64,000 bases of DNA from contig OENT01000827.1 in the NCBI GenBank assembly GCA_900239685.1, positions 1 through 64,000 of the forward strand, given 5' to 3'. The position numbers and the translations under genes are program-made. This document shows, piece after piece, positions 25,142-36,829 of this stretch; position 1 is the first letter of the stretch, and every line of letters begins with the position of its first letter. The notes under the pieces were generated by a model that did no database searches, was not told the origin of the DNA, and was given only the letters and a program-made list of their open reading frames with translations. This stretch comes from Rotaria macrura. Its lineage: Eukaryota > Rotifera > Eurotatoria > Philodinida > Philodinidae.

Positions 25142-28100
25142 CTGATGAAAAGAAGAAGAACAAGAAGAAAGAAAGGATATAAATAGCTACTACAGGTGAT
25201 AGTCAGACTGATATTTTTCTTTCATGGTCATTTTATCTGATCTGCGACACATATACATGGGTGCGTTTATACGCATATCAAACGATGATAGGAAAAAAGA
25301 AAGATGTGCCATAATGGTTTATATAAGATGAGCGTATATGAAGATGTGGACGTAAGTCCTTGATTTTATATACTTCTACTACTGCTTGCTACTAGTTCAA
25401 CTGAAATGTATGTTACATCAATTGCTAAGCGTAAAAATCAATTTGACTTTTTTCTTCTTACGAGAGGTTCAATTTGAATAGATTTAACCTTGTCAAACTT
25501 CGCATGTTAATTGTATTCTTCGAAAATGAAAGTAAATCAACAATTCATTGTGAAGATTTTTTGCTTTAGTTTTTCTACGACAAGCGATTCCTATATTGAC
25601 CGAGTCTGTTTTGTTTCGTTTTACTTATGCACTATCTTCTTATTGATCGATTTCCTTGAGAATTGACAATCAGTAACTTGATTTCTCTTATTCGAATGTG
25701 ATCATTTTCTATGGGCAACTAATTCAATGAATTAAGAAAAAAGAACTTTTATTGATAAGATTATCAAAACAGTTATCTTTATGAAGAATATGAAAATCTA
25801 ACCGATAGAAATTGATTGAAAATGTCACATGAAAGTTTATTTATGATATGAACATTGATGAAATCACTGAATACGATTGCACAAGTTATACGATATGTAC
25901 AGTATAAGAATGGATTGAGCGAAATACGATAAAAATTTTTATTGAAATTATCTGATGTACTTAAATCATTTGACTTAGTCAATTGCAAAAGCTTTGAAAA
26001 AGAAATATATGCATACATACATACGTGAATCTGTACTATGTAGCATACGTCACTAAGTTATCTGTATACACTTTTATGCAAATGAAATTTTGCGCATATT
26101 CACGCTTCGTATTGTGATTGCATCCGAGGACAAATGAATGCTTTCGTAAAGAATCTACGTATGTTAGTATCAGACAGTTTGCAGAATGCCGAAAGAAAAA
26201 GCACAGCAAAAATTAACAAGTACCTATGAATACAAGAAATTGATTTTTCAAGTATGAAATTGTACGAGATACATTACGTTCCCAACGATGCATTCCTTCA
26301 TTGTGGAACCATCTGTTTACATCGAAAGTGAAATGAAACGCAATAGACATGATAATCGGCACATGCGATCAAGAATACGTTAGACATTGACGGTATCAAA
26401 ATATCGAGCAAGGCTTTCGAGTAGATTTATTGTAGATAAATAAGACCGTTTTCATGTTAATGAGACGTAAATGATGAGACCCCGAAGAAATAAAAGCCCA
26501 ATATCAACAAAATGCGTAGCATTATAGAAATTTTATGGTGACTGAAATATTTTCGTGGCTTGATTTCATAAATATAGCCTTCCTGTTGTTGTACTGATAT
26601 TTACACATGAGCTATTTTCAACTTATCTCGCATAAAACACAAATAAGATTGTTTTATGCAAGTGCTATCAATGAAAACACTCACACTTGATCACATATTG
26701 TTCTTGCTGGAAAATTTTCCTTCGGTTCAACAATCATGAATGTATAAAATGTATTACACAACTAATCGTTCGTTTCTCAGTAACATCTATCAAGTCATAT
26801 AACTAAAAATTATTCGCTACAAGATTCCATCGTTAGTTAGTGAACATGGTTCACAAGTATGTCGCATCCATGTAACGTGAACTATTAGAATGTCCATACG
26901 AGACGTTCACTCACACTGTTGTTTACAAATGATGTGAATTTAGATGATATAGTGTGCATCGTATCGAATGGTCTACTGACGGCTTAAGTCGTGTTCGAAT
27001 CACATGAGACAGTCAATTACTGATCAATAGTATTGGAAGTCGAGATTGACATAGTTATTTGATTAGACTGCTAGCATGATGGATATTCTGAGGTCGTCAA
27101 CACTGACAGGTGGTAAATTATGCTGAGTTGGCTCATGAAAACAGAAGAGAAACACGACAATCATGGTCATAGCTATCACAGGATTGAATCATGTTCTATA
27201 TAACCCGAATAAATAGTATCAATCCTAGATAGTAACATTGAACGGATGAATATTTACAATTTTATCATCATGAAATGTATTGAAATAAGTAATTGCATAC
27301 TTTCAATATGAATAGAATCATCTATTCATGTATCATGACGATGATATATGATTTACATGCATACACCATATATATATATATGTGTGTGTGTGATTATATT
27401 GATCTTGTCATCTGAATAGAATGTTGAATGTCTATCTATAGTAAATGTACTTGAAAAATATATTAAGGTCGATGGTTTTTCTATTAGTTCATAGCTTTAA
27501 TTACTTTGAACTCTGACTTATTTGAAGAAAATTTAGATAAACTTGTTACTATACTATTGAACAGAAATTCATTTACAAATATTTAAAACATTCAATTTAA
27601 ATCTATGTTCACTATCATCAACTGTACATAGTTGATATCAAAATAGGACAACAACAACATATGTTCCATGAGAATTGTAACCAAGACGAAATTATATGAT
27701 AAATAGATTGCGCATTAGAAAATAATATGTGACGAACGTATATTTTACTTGATATGCGTATTAATCTGCATTACTCAAGACCATTCTAAAGTTCTTATGC
27801 ATCTTTAACCAACAGGAAACAGACATGTGGGCATCAATCGATTATGTTTTCAAAAAAACAAACTTGAACAGACCATTGAAAGATATTGTTGTGGTTTCTT
27901 TACAGGTCTTTTTTAGAATAGTTATTTTACTAGCTTAATTGCACGATAATCATCTTTCAAACGATACTACCTACGATTAATACTTATGTATTCTAGAGAG
28001 ATAGTTTTTAATCAAATCCTAGTTAAACTGTCTCGATTTTATTTTCAAAAACCTTATCGAGAACTTTCGAAAGGTGTCGATTGTTTGTGTAAAACTTAGT

Positions 28101-29055
28101 GTCATTTTCTGATTTAGAGAAAAAAAAACTATTCAATTCTCCAATTTGGGTTAAAGATGACTACAGATGAAAAACTAAATAGCATATAGTGAAGAATATT
28201 TTTATCTGTCAATCGTATAATGGCAAATATGTTGTTATTTTTTTTTCCTTCATGTAGTGTATAATATTTTATCCATGTTGGCAGCAAATAAATAAACTTT
28301 TTAATAGCCATTGATGATCTAATGCAGTGTTGAGCATTGAAAATTAATTGTTGAAAGCAATTGATACAGCATTGAAAAAGAAATTCGAATCATTATATTC
28401 AAAAAGATCCCTGATCGATCAGAAAGATACTTCAAATTAGTCATTGATAAAGAGGATAAGAATGAGGACAATTTTCCGAAGGTCACATCACGTTTGACTT
28501 ACAGTCGTTTAAATAGCACATACGCCACCTACACCGAAATATTCATGTGCTAAATCGAAAATAAGGCTTTTTATTGCAAAATATCATAACTTTATGCCAA
28601 AACAAATCAACACCTTGTCAGCAATGAACTATCAATCTGAGCTGAGTTCAAAGTACCGATGATTAGTCATCATAGCTAGCATCATGGATGTGTTTCGAAC
28701 TAAAAATCGATGTCGCTTTTAGGAGCATTGCATCTTCATAAAGAGAAATACTCGGAAAAGTTAATTTTTTATGATTCTCTGTGTTTTTCAAAACTAAAAT
28801 CCTTCCAAAAAGTACAAACTTCAAATATGCACTGAAAGTATTAATAATTATACAAAACTTTCGTTAAAGCACCAAAAACAACAGCAATCTTTGTCAGTAT
28901 CATATTCTCTACTAAATGACCATGTCTAATTGGATGATTATGCATAAAGTTTTGCTTCATTTAACAGACAAGAAAAAAAACTTTGTACTTTAATATACGA
29001 GATGATTCATCGCAGTTAAAACATGATTTTACTTTCAATGAAAACATCGAACACT
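25142..29055. other. Region upstream of first filamin-like exon seen
   Basis: About 3.9 kb of AT-rich sequence. It should contain earlier filamin exons or be a long intron, yet I found no minus-strand exon with filamin signature. A TA/TG dinucleotide run occurs near 27367–27391. No other gene is supported. Confidence 0.55.
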
Positions 29056-29263
29056 AACGACGAAACGGACCCAACTGATAAATCGCTTTTCAAATAAGAT
29101 CAAACGAGTCATAGGTTATCGACAGTACTGAATCCGAATATGGCTATCTGAGTAGCCCAGAGGCTTCCAAAGAAACTAACTGTTTTTAGAAAAACATTTC
29201 TCTGTACGGAAAATATTTTTTCGTTTGAAATGATTTTCAGATTCGTTCAGATTATAGAGCATA

Positions 29264-30583
29264 ACATGCGGTGCAAAAGAAATGGAAATAATGTCGACCT
29301 CAACCGTTCAGCCATTTTACAAACTAGAAAGCTATTTCTTTTTTTTATTAGAAAGAGCATGAAAAACACTCCAAAAAACTGCATTTAACAAACTGAATAT
29401 AATCCGTCTCGCCACATAGCCCGAAGCTTCTTGCGAACACCCTCAACCATAGCTTGCAACATTTTTTGATCAAGTTCTTTTGCCTTCTGTTTGATCCGTC
29501 GACCTAATGCATACAAATTTTTTGCTTCCCAATTGTTTTCATATACTTTTCGTTCGAGTAAAGTCCAAACTGTTTCAATTGGACGAGCCTGAGGAACGTT
29601 TGGTGGATTATTCTGACGAGCAACAAATGGTACGTTTTTATCGTGCAAACGTTCTTTTACAAGATTTGAATAATGAGCACTCGCCAAATCGGGCCAGAAG
29701 ATATAATTTCCATTATAATGATACTTTTCGATAAAAGGAAGTAGTATTTTGTTAATACACTCTTTCAAATAGGTGGTTTGAAGAACAGCTTGCTTACTTC
29801 TGTGGATGTACACATCAGAAACCCCTTTCGAGGACATAGCCATCCAAATCATTAATTTTGGTTCAAATTTTTTTCTCTTTTGAAATTTAATGTTTGGAGG
29901 ACTCGTAACTGGATCAGTCGAATAAAAAAAAGCATTGCCACCAACATTGTTGCCGCTTAATTTGAAGTATTTTTCATCATCCAAAATTACATCACAACCA
30001 CTTAACAATTTGCGATACATTTTTCCACAATTTTTTCTTGCTCGCTTTTCTTGGTCTTCTCTGTTCATTTTCGGAGCTTTTCGGCGCTTTCTAATAACGA
30101 CCGATGTTCTTTTTCTCAACGTACGTGAAATAGTTGAATGATGTACCCCAAACCGTCGTCCTAACTTTCGTTGACTGAGACCACACCGATTATTCACAAA
30201 TTTAACAAGACCATCCAATTGTTTATTTGAAATCTTATAGGGTCGACCACTTTTTGGCAGATATTTCGTGGTTCCATGTTGACGATACTTCCGTAATATA
30301 TTATAAATTGTTGTTTGCGGAATATTTTGTTTTTTGAAATAATTTACCGTAGTTTTTACAGAATTATTTGAAGAGTCAATATAAAAGTTGCAAATACGTT
30401 GCGCTAGAGCTTCTCTTTCGTGTCGTGTCATTTTTTGAATGAATGGACAGTAACGGCGAGTTATATCTCGTTCGAAAGAGAAGAGCACGGGCTATCAGCT
30501 GATAACCAAATTTTCATTCTACCATGTGTCCGTCCACCCGAAATTCACCTCGACATTATTTCCATTTCTTATGCACCGCATGT
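29264..30583. mobile_element. Tc1/mariner element, DD37E type, 1,320 bp
   Basis: Terminal inverted repeats of 34 bp (29264–29297 and 30550–30583, one mismatch) start with ACATGCGGTGCA. A TA dinucleotide directly flanks both ends, the Tc1/mariner target duplication. The only long reading frame is the transposase on the minus strand. Near-perfect repeats and an open transposase suggest recent activity. The insertion lies inside copy 1 of a duplicated gene fragment, and copy 2 at 31.2–31.5 kb shows what the empty site looked like. Confidence 0.93.
29385..30431 (-). CDS. Tc1/mariner-family transposase (DD37E)
   Basis: An uninterrupted 348-residue transposase; I take the first in-frame ATG, at MTRHEREALAQ, since the frame upstream lacks one. 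The N-terminal third has two helix-turn-helix-like DNA-binding segments: one around IPQTTIYNILRKYRQHG, and one around SQRKLGRRFGVHHSTISRTL. Between them lies a GRPYKIS hook. The catalytic acidic residues appear in VILDDEKYF, in FWPDLASAHYS and in PIETVW. Exactly 37 residues separate the second Asp from the Glu, giving the DD37E signature known from Tc1/mariner-superfamily elements. It would cut and paste the element at TA sites. No frameshift or missing catalytic residue is seen. Confidence 0.93.
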   Translation of the reverse strand: MTRHEREALAQRICNFYIDSSNNSVKTTVNYFKKQNIPQTTIYNILRKYRQHGTTKYLPKSGRPYKISNKQLDGLVKFVNNRCGLSQRKLGRRFGVHHSTISRTLRKRTSVVIRKRRKAPKMNREDQEKRARKNCGKMYRKLLSGCDVILDDEKYFKLSGNNVGGNAFFYSTDPVTSPPNIKFQKRKKFEPKLMIWMAMSSKGVSDVYIHRSKQAVLQTTYLKECINKILLPFIEKYHYNGNYIFWPDLASAHYSNLVKERLHDKNVPFVARQNNPPNVPQARPIETVWTLLERKVYENNWEAKNLYALGRRIKQKAKELDQKMLQAMVEGVRKKLRAMWRDGLYSVC

Positions 30584-31246
30584 TATTTAATATATCATAA
30601 AAGTCTATTTTTTGTTTACTCAAATCAATTTTTGAATGGTTTATATCGATTGCTCGATAGCTTACTATGTCAACTGATGCAAAATCACTGTTTATGTCCC
30701 CACTTGTGTTTAAATCATAATCTCTAAAAAAAAAGGATAAACAAATTTGTTAGGATTTTTGAAAGTTATGAATTTGGTGGAGTATATTTCTAACGTTCAC
30801 TGAATTCATATTTATTTATTTCTATGAAAATGATATTCAATGAAGAAGTTATCAAAACAGAATCTTATACATGACGAACAATATTAGCCGGATTCATTTT
30901 CCACAAGATTTCATAAGTTTAGAATATGAATGAAAATGCTTACAAAACCTGAATTTATGCAGTTAACTGAAGAATTGTCGTTTAGACTTTTAGAGCTGTT
31001 CTATGTGATTCTTATCCACGAAATTTCGAATTTCAATATTTCCTCAACTTTTTTGCTTCTCGATCTAATCATTTTTCATCAAGAATCAATTGAGAGTAGC
31101 TGATTCGATAAAACAATAATAAAACATTTTTGAATTATCCTTGTGTGCGACGTTAGTCGTTCATAAAATCAGCAGTTTAATTTCGCTCATACGTGTTTCT
31201 TCCTTTAACGTATATGTGTGCTTTATTTGATAGAATTAAAATGATC

Positions 31247-31513
31247 CTTATCGACCTTCCGAAAATTGATTCGAATAAACAAAAAAAAGACTTTTGAGAT
31301 ATATTCAACATGCTCTATGATCTGAACGAATCTGAAGATCATTTTAAAGGAAAAAATATTTTCCGTACAGAGAACTATTTTTCTAAAACCAGTTTTCTTT
31401 AGAATCCTATAGGCTACTCGGAGAGTTATATTCGAAATCAATACAGTCGGTAACCTATGACTCGCTGAATATAATTTAAAAAACAATGATTTGTCAGTTG
31501 AATCCGTTTCGTC
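31247..31513 (+). pseudogene. Gene fragment, copy 2 of inverted pair
   Basis: Opposite-orientation relative of the fragment at 29.1–30.7 kb. The plus strand reads LPKIDSNKQKKDF, then LYDLNESEDHFK, NIFRTENYFSK and PIGYSESYIRNQYSR before a TAA at 31451–31453. It carries a TGA and a TAG where copy 1 has Tyr and Trp codons. DNA similarity continues past the stop to about 31513. No complete gene surrounds it; I infer a duplicated 3' exon that has decayed. Confidence 0.55.
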
Positions 31514-32480
31514 ATGAGTAGTATCAATCATACAGAGTTCTCCACTTGATCGATGACTTTTGTAAAATTTTGAATGCAACGCAGTGCGAATACTCGATGC
31601 TCATCGGTCACATGCATTCAATGAAAACATAATCTAGCTATCCATGTGAGATAGAAATATGACATTTTATCGAGTTATTCATAGTGAATTAGTATCCGAT
31701 TCAATTGATTTTTTATATTATTTTAATTAATTTTACTCATTTTCAATAGAATTCTCTTGTTGTTGATTTTGTTGAAATTCAGAGAAAATGATGTAGTTAA
31801 TTATACAACATGTTTGCTATTTTTTTTTCTAATCTTATCTTTTTAATTATACTATTAGAATTTTTTCCGACCTTTTATCACGAAAAGTAGATTTTATTTC
31901 TTAAGTCTATTTGAGATTTAGATGAAGAGTCTTTTTCTCTATCATCAGACATAATGCAATTCAGCTTTTTGAACAAATGCTATACTTGATTGTCAATGAA
32001 GTATAGTTGCTATTCTGTCTTATATTTCTTCTAATACAATGCGTTATAACAGCAGATCTGATTGCTCTTTTTATAAATTAACTTAGAGTAAAAATGATAA
32101 CATTGGTGTAAAAATTAGAAAATACGAACATCTTACAAAATAATTAATAATATTCTAAATTGGTCATTTATGTCAAAAAAGTTGTCACCCCCACATTATT
32201 CATAATCGATAGCAAATAGCATCTTTAGTGATTTTATCATTTATAGATGTAGAAATGATGAACTGGTAGGAGAGAAACAGTTCAATCACACGTCTATTTA
32301 TTATGAACATTTTTGACCTTAGTAGAATCGTTAGTATTGGTAAAGCGCCATAGTAATCATAGATAATAGGAGCGAGTCTACAATGATTGATTTCATTTTC
32401 TTTTGCGCCTTTAAATTTCAATCAAGTAAGCGTTACATAAGAATGCCATTCCTAATTTAAATTTTATTCGCACAATAAAT
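31514..32480. other. Intergenic
   Basis: AT-rich sequence upstream of the LITAF-domain gene; no supported feature. Confidence 0.55.
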
Positions 32481-32939
32481 ATGTCATCATTTGAAAGTAA
32501 GTATTCTTTCGAGTAGTGATGAAAATGAATGCGTTAACATAGACAAAGGAAAACCTGATACTTCTTCGACAGAAAATCATCAAGAACGATCAGTATCTCC
32601 TTATTCGCAAGTGTCACAGATGCACCCGATTCCTATCTCAGTTCCTGTCGGTGATGATCCTGTTCTTCATATATGTCCATATTGTCATCAATCAATGATC
32701 ACGAGAGTTGAAAAAACAAATGGTACAGTTGTATGGCTTAGTGCAATTGGTATTTGTTTAGTTGGAGGCGTGTTTGGTTGTTGTCTTATCCCATTCTGTA
32801 TTGATAGTTTCAAAGTATGAAAACGCATATATGTAGATATAAATCGACATATCTTTGTAAATTGAACATTTTTCCTTAGGATGTCACTCATTATTGTGGT
32901 AACTGTAATAGAATGCTTCGACAAAAAAAAGTATTATAA
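32481..32939 (+). CDS. LITAF-domain protein (LITAF/CDIP family)
   Basis: Three exons (32481–32496, 32543–32814, 32880–32939) give 115 residues with exact phase. The first 16 nt encode MSSFE plus one base before a 46-bp intron. The N-terminal half is polar and Ser/Pro-rich, without a PPxY motif. The C-terminal LITAF domain is complete: a CPYC zinc knuckle, then a hydrophobic membrane-embedded hairpin with WLSAIGICLVGG and GCCLIPFCID, and the closing HYCGNC knuckle. Family members are monotopic, zinc-binding membrane proteins of late endosomes and lysosomes. The gene is compact and looks intact, between two zones of degenerate duplications. The start codon rests on the short first exon; without it no upstream in-frame ATG exists. 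Confidence 0.9.
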
Positions 32940-33017
32940 TTGATTATAACAGTGAATATAAATCTTGTGAAGAAAATTATATCAAATTTTGTCATTGTTT
33001 TTTGTTTGAGATTGAAT

Positions 33018-33023
33018 AATAAA
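33018..33023 (+). terminator. Polyadenylation hexamer for LITAF-domain gene
   Basis: AATAAA lies about 80 bp after the stop codon on the same strand. Confidence 0.45.
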
Positions 33024-33039
33024 TATGTGTTCGTTTGAT

Positions 33040-35920
33040 TTTCATCAATAATGTGTGTTTGAATTAAAATAATAAAACTATCTATATTCAATGAGACCTG
33101 CAATTTAAATATAGAAAACTGAGATAAAAATATTACAAATTTCATCTTATACATAAATCGTATTGGTCAAATGAAAATTTGAAATATTTTGAATCTTACT
33201 TTCAGCATCATTCGTTACAAATATGATTACCTATTGTATTGATATTGTATATACTCTTCTATGGAAATTTCTAATGAAGTTTTACTTCTGATCATAATTA
33301 CGGGCAAAGTTATTTTAAATTAGATAGGTTCATTAATTTAATAGAGAAAGATACTGTCACAATAAGTAGTAGTCGATTGTTTCTAAAGTCACAATGTAAA
33401 AGTGAATTGTACGATCTTGTGTAATTATGTCAAACTTGTCATTTCTAACGAATCTGCCTATTGAAATATATTTTGCTTTTAAATGTATACACGAAGCAAA
33501 TATTGGACGATTTTTAACTTATAAATTGTTTTTTCGAAGACTCATATTTATAAAAGATTGTGTGCGATTGTGATTATATGGAATCATAGTTAGACACAAA
33601 CTTTTTCCTAACATAAGTTCCAAAACATCGATTTCAATTCGTTCAATGATTGATCTGTTACCGATATAGATACAAAATGTGATTTACCTCACTAAAAGCG
33701 AATAGAATGTTGCAATACATATGTATAAAAAATAATAGATTTGAGATGAGAAAAACTGATTCGGCATTTACGAAGTCGATATACACATATGTTATGAAGT
33801 TACATTCGACGATCAGCATCCTAAAACAAAGCAACATCAATACATGTGTCATGAACTGATATCGAAATCGTCTATGTTTGTATGAAGAAAGTCGTTTTTT
33901 TTCTATTGCCAATATAAATACCGATCATTCAAGAATAATTTGAAAAATCGGTTGTGAAATAAACGTTGCGTGTCTACAAAGTGCGTTTTGCTTTCAAAAC
34001 ATGTAATTGCTTAATCCTAACCAGTGGCATCGAGTCATTGACTAAGTTCGCTATAATATTTCAAAAGCTAGAATGCCTATTCAAATGTTCAATATCTTAT
34101 ATCTAAATTTCGGATGTTCAAAATATATGCAATTTTACTTTCCGGAAAAAAATCGAATATTTCAAGTGACTTTTGTATACTTCAATTCAACTTATAGATC
34201 TCAAGCGTATTGTATACGCTAACTGTGTTCAATTACAAAAAAAAACATTAATCATCACGTCTCTGTGATCTTTTACGACGAGAAATTGATTCTCAATATA
34301 CGTGTAAATGCCAAGATGGTACATCATATATTTTCCTTATGCCACACAAAAAAAACAGATGTTTTTTAGCGAGTAACCTATTGGAAATTCTCCCTTTGTT
34401 ATATCGTTTCAGACAATCAAATCTATGGTGTGATGCATTAAATTTTTTTAACATTTTCAAATGATAGCCGTTAAGTTTAAATATTCTCGAACGAAAATCA
34501 TGGCAATAATGCCAATTTTAAGGAGTTCATTGTTTTTCTTCATGAACTTCATAATAACAAAAAAAACCATGTTTAATCAAATAACATGTTATCGGAATCA
34601 AGAACATCACTCGGGAATCTGACAAAAATGAAGACAATCAAATCAGAATAAGCATCATTTTGATGATTCTATTTACTGTAATAATATTCCATACATTTAC
34701 TGATGATCGAATTTGTTGCAATCTAAAAATATTTGACGAAATATGTCTACAAGATAGATTTCCATCCATGTATTTTCATAATGTTCATCACCATATTTCA
34801 ATAGAATGATTTATGTAAATATTTCAAAATAAATCAAATGAAAATGCTAGAAAATCATCGATTCTTGCACCATTAATTCTGCTGAGAAAAACGTTTCTTA
34901 CATTAATGAATAATGTGTGTATGAAAAAATTCGATTATACAGATTACATACTAATGCTAAATTGTGGCAACAAATTCGAAATTGAAAAGATTCTTGCATT
35001 TAATTTGATTCAATCATTTGCTCGAATTCTAGTTGGTGTTCATTACGAAGTCGGTTGAAAAGTATTGAATCAGTTATATTCTAGATTTCATCAGAATCTT
35101 GAATACCCTACAGGTATTCGGTAGACAAAAAGATATATAAATCGACTTAATGCATGCATAAGGTGTGTTGCTGTTCCGCAAAAATAAGTTCTGTTGAATC
35201 CATTTATGATGAACGCACAGTTGGTATGCATCTAATCCCATTGAGATATAATACTCGTATTAAAATTGCCGTAACACGTTTAGAATCTATCATTATTTAA
35301 TCAAATAGTAGATGTTCTTAGATGTATAACGTTGCACTTTACAATAGTTCAATAACGTTTTCTTGAATTCTGATTGTAATAACAATAGATACAATAATCG
35401 CACGATAAGAAATAAACTTTAATGCTTGAAATATGAACGGGTATCGCAGTTAATACTTTTTATGCCAAGAATTTCTTGCTCAATCTCAGAAAATACTTCC
35501 GGGATGTTAGTCAACTGAAAATAAATATATTTATGAATTTTTCGTGAAATTTCTATACTTCGAAAATTAATGTTTCGGAAACCATGTGACAAATCCTATT
35601 ACTACATAGATTCAAGAGTATTAATATTTTTTCATAATGCATTGATTGATTACATTGAAAACTTAATAGCCTTATTTTATCAATTGAAACGATGCAGCAA
35701 CAAGAGAGATTTTCAACAAAACAAATACGGCATTACGAAGTCGATGAATACCATCATATTAAAATGGAGTATTTGAAGCCTTTCGGATCAGATCACCTTG
35801 TCAAGATTGTGCTATGATTCACAGTTGTCATTGACCTGATGATTTTTAACGATTCTTTAAATACAACTGAACGAATAAAACTAGTGATGATGAATTGAAT
35901 TACATCGCCATGTCTGCTAT
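33040..35920. other. Intergenic
   Basis: About 2.9 kb of AT-rich sequence without supported exon, RNA gene or clear repeat on either strand. Confidence 0.55.
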
Positions 35921-35921
35921 T

Positions 35922-36447
35922 CTAGTTATTATTAATTTCAAAATAGAAGAGACGATTAATTGTTTTTGAATAACCTGGAATAGAAAGAAGATAGAGAACT
36001 GCGGTTTTCACTACTAGAAATAGACAATTTGGGCTAGTTTTATATGCTAGAATTCGATCGGTTGGCACACGATTACCGAGATGAATCATTGATTCGTAGA
36101 TTTCGAACAGCATTAAGAAAACTTCTCTGATTCAATTTTAGATTTTGATATAATCATTCCATAGTACTATCTGTCCTGTTTCGATCTAGATATTTAGACC
36201 GATGTTTCTAGATCATTTTGTTGAGGAATTGGGAAGATTTTCCTGAAACTTGTGATTTCCGCTCACTCATATGGAATCGTTCATGGAAGGACCGTAGCAC
36301 ACCTAATTCATCTGGTTGAGTGACGTGATACTTATTTTTTTGAATTCGAAATACATAAGTATCGTATTCTAAATACTTTTTTGCGAAATCTTGACCCATA
36401 TCGTTGATAGATATGCAGAATACAGTGTTACTGTTTTTCGAACCCAA
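35922..36447 (-). pseudogene. Gene fragments, left arm of an inverted duplication
   Basis: Two open stretches on the minus strand. The first (36447 to 36208) contains VFCISINDMGQDFAKKYLEY and DELGVLRSFHERFHMSERK. The second (36113 to 35922) contains RILAYKTSPNCLFLVVKTAV and LYLLSIPGYSKT and ends in NNN-stop. The stretch from about 36300 down to 35922 has a diverged inverted partner at about 36485–36829. The second stretch aligns codon by codon with the partner, with conserved FFL/LFL-VK, LYLLS, Y-KT and final NN. I do not recognise the family. A stop codon between the two stretches argues for decay, though an unseen intron is possible. Confidence 0.4.
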
Positions 36448-36484
36448 GAAAAAATAGAATCACACGAGTCCATCGGACGCATGT

Positions 36485-36829
36485 TACTGCCGGGTTCATT
36501 TTTCGGGTGATTCCAAGTGAGATAGCCAAAATCGTAGGTTTCAGGAAGATCCTCATAATTCCTCTACGAAATAAGCTAGACATACAGAATGATCATGTCA
36601 AAACTTAAAATCAAATCAGCAGCAACATCTAAGAATATTGTTTGAAAAATGTTCATCGACAATTCATTCCGATGGTAATGTGTCCAGCAATCAGCTTGTA
36701 GCACCGAAATGTAGCTCAAATAGTTTCTTTCTAATGGTGAAAATTCGAACTCTCTATCTTCTTTCTATGGAAATTTATCGAAAAACATCGCATGGTATCT
36801 TGTATGTCGGAGTAAATAATGAAATATAA
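36485..36829 (+). pseudogene. Gene fragment, right arm of the inverted duplication
   Basis: Plus-strand partner of 35922–36300. It reads NSFFLMVKIRTLYLLS and IYRKTSHGILYVGVNNEI before a stop at 36827–36829. The upstream part of the arm, matching the MSERKSQVSGKSS segment of the left arm, contains several stops. The arms are separated by only about 180 bp, so the pair forms a large imperfect palindrome. Confidence 0.4.

Larger units (their letters stand above)
29056..30723 (-). pseudogene. Gene fragment, copy 1 of inverted pair, split by a transposon
   Basis: Read on the minus strand after removing the transposon at 29264–30583, this gives a coding-like exon. A strong acceptor (poly-T then TAG) precedes 30723. 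The frame then reads through YRAIDINHSKIDLSKQKIDF, joins across the insertion to LYNLNESENHFK and NIFRTEKCFSK, meets a premature stop, and resumes to PLGYSDSHIRIQYCR and a stop at 29116. Copy 2 (31247–31513, plus strand) matches it over both sides of the insertion, with differences concentrated at third codon positions. That indicates past protein-coding constraint. The family is not recognised. The transposon and the in-frame stop make it a pseudogene. Confidence 0.6.

Noticed and set aside
26224-26293. Candidate 5' exon of the filamin-like gene (minus strand, starting MHRWERNVSR)
   Set aside because: It has an ATG and a phase-1 donor compatible with the exon at 24830–25141. But it lacks the YxPxxxG end that should precede that exon, and no other support exists.
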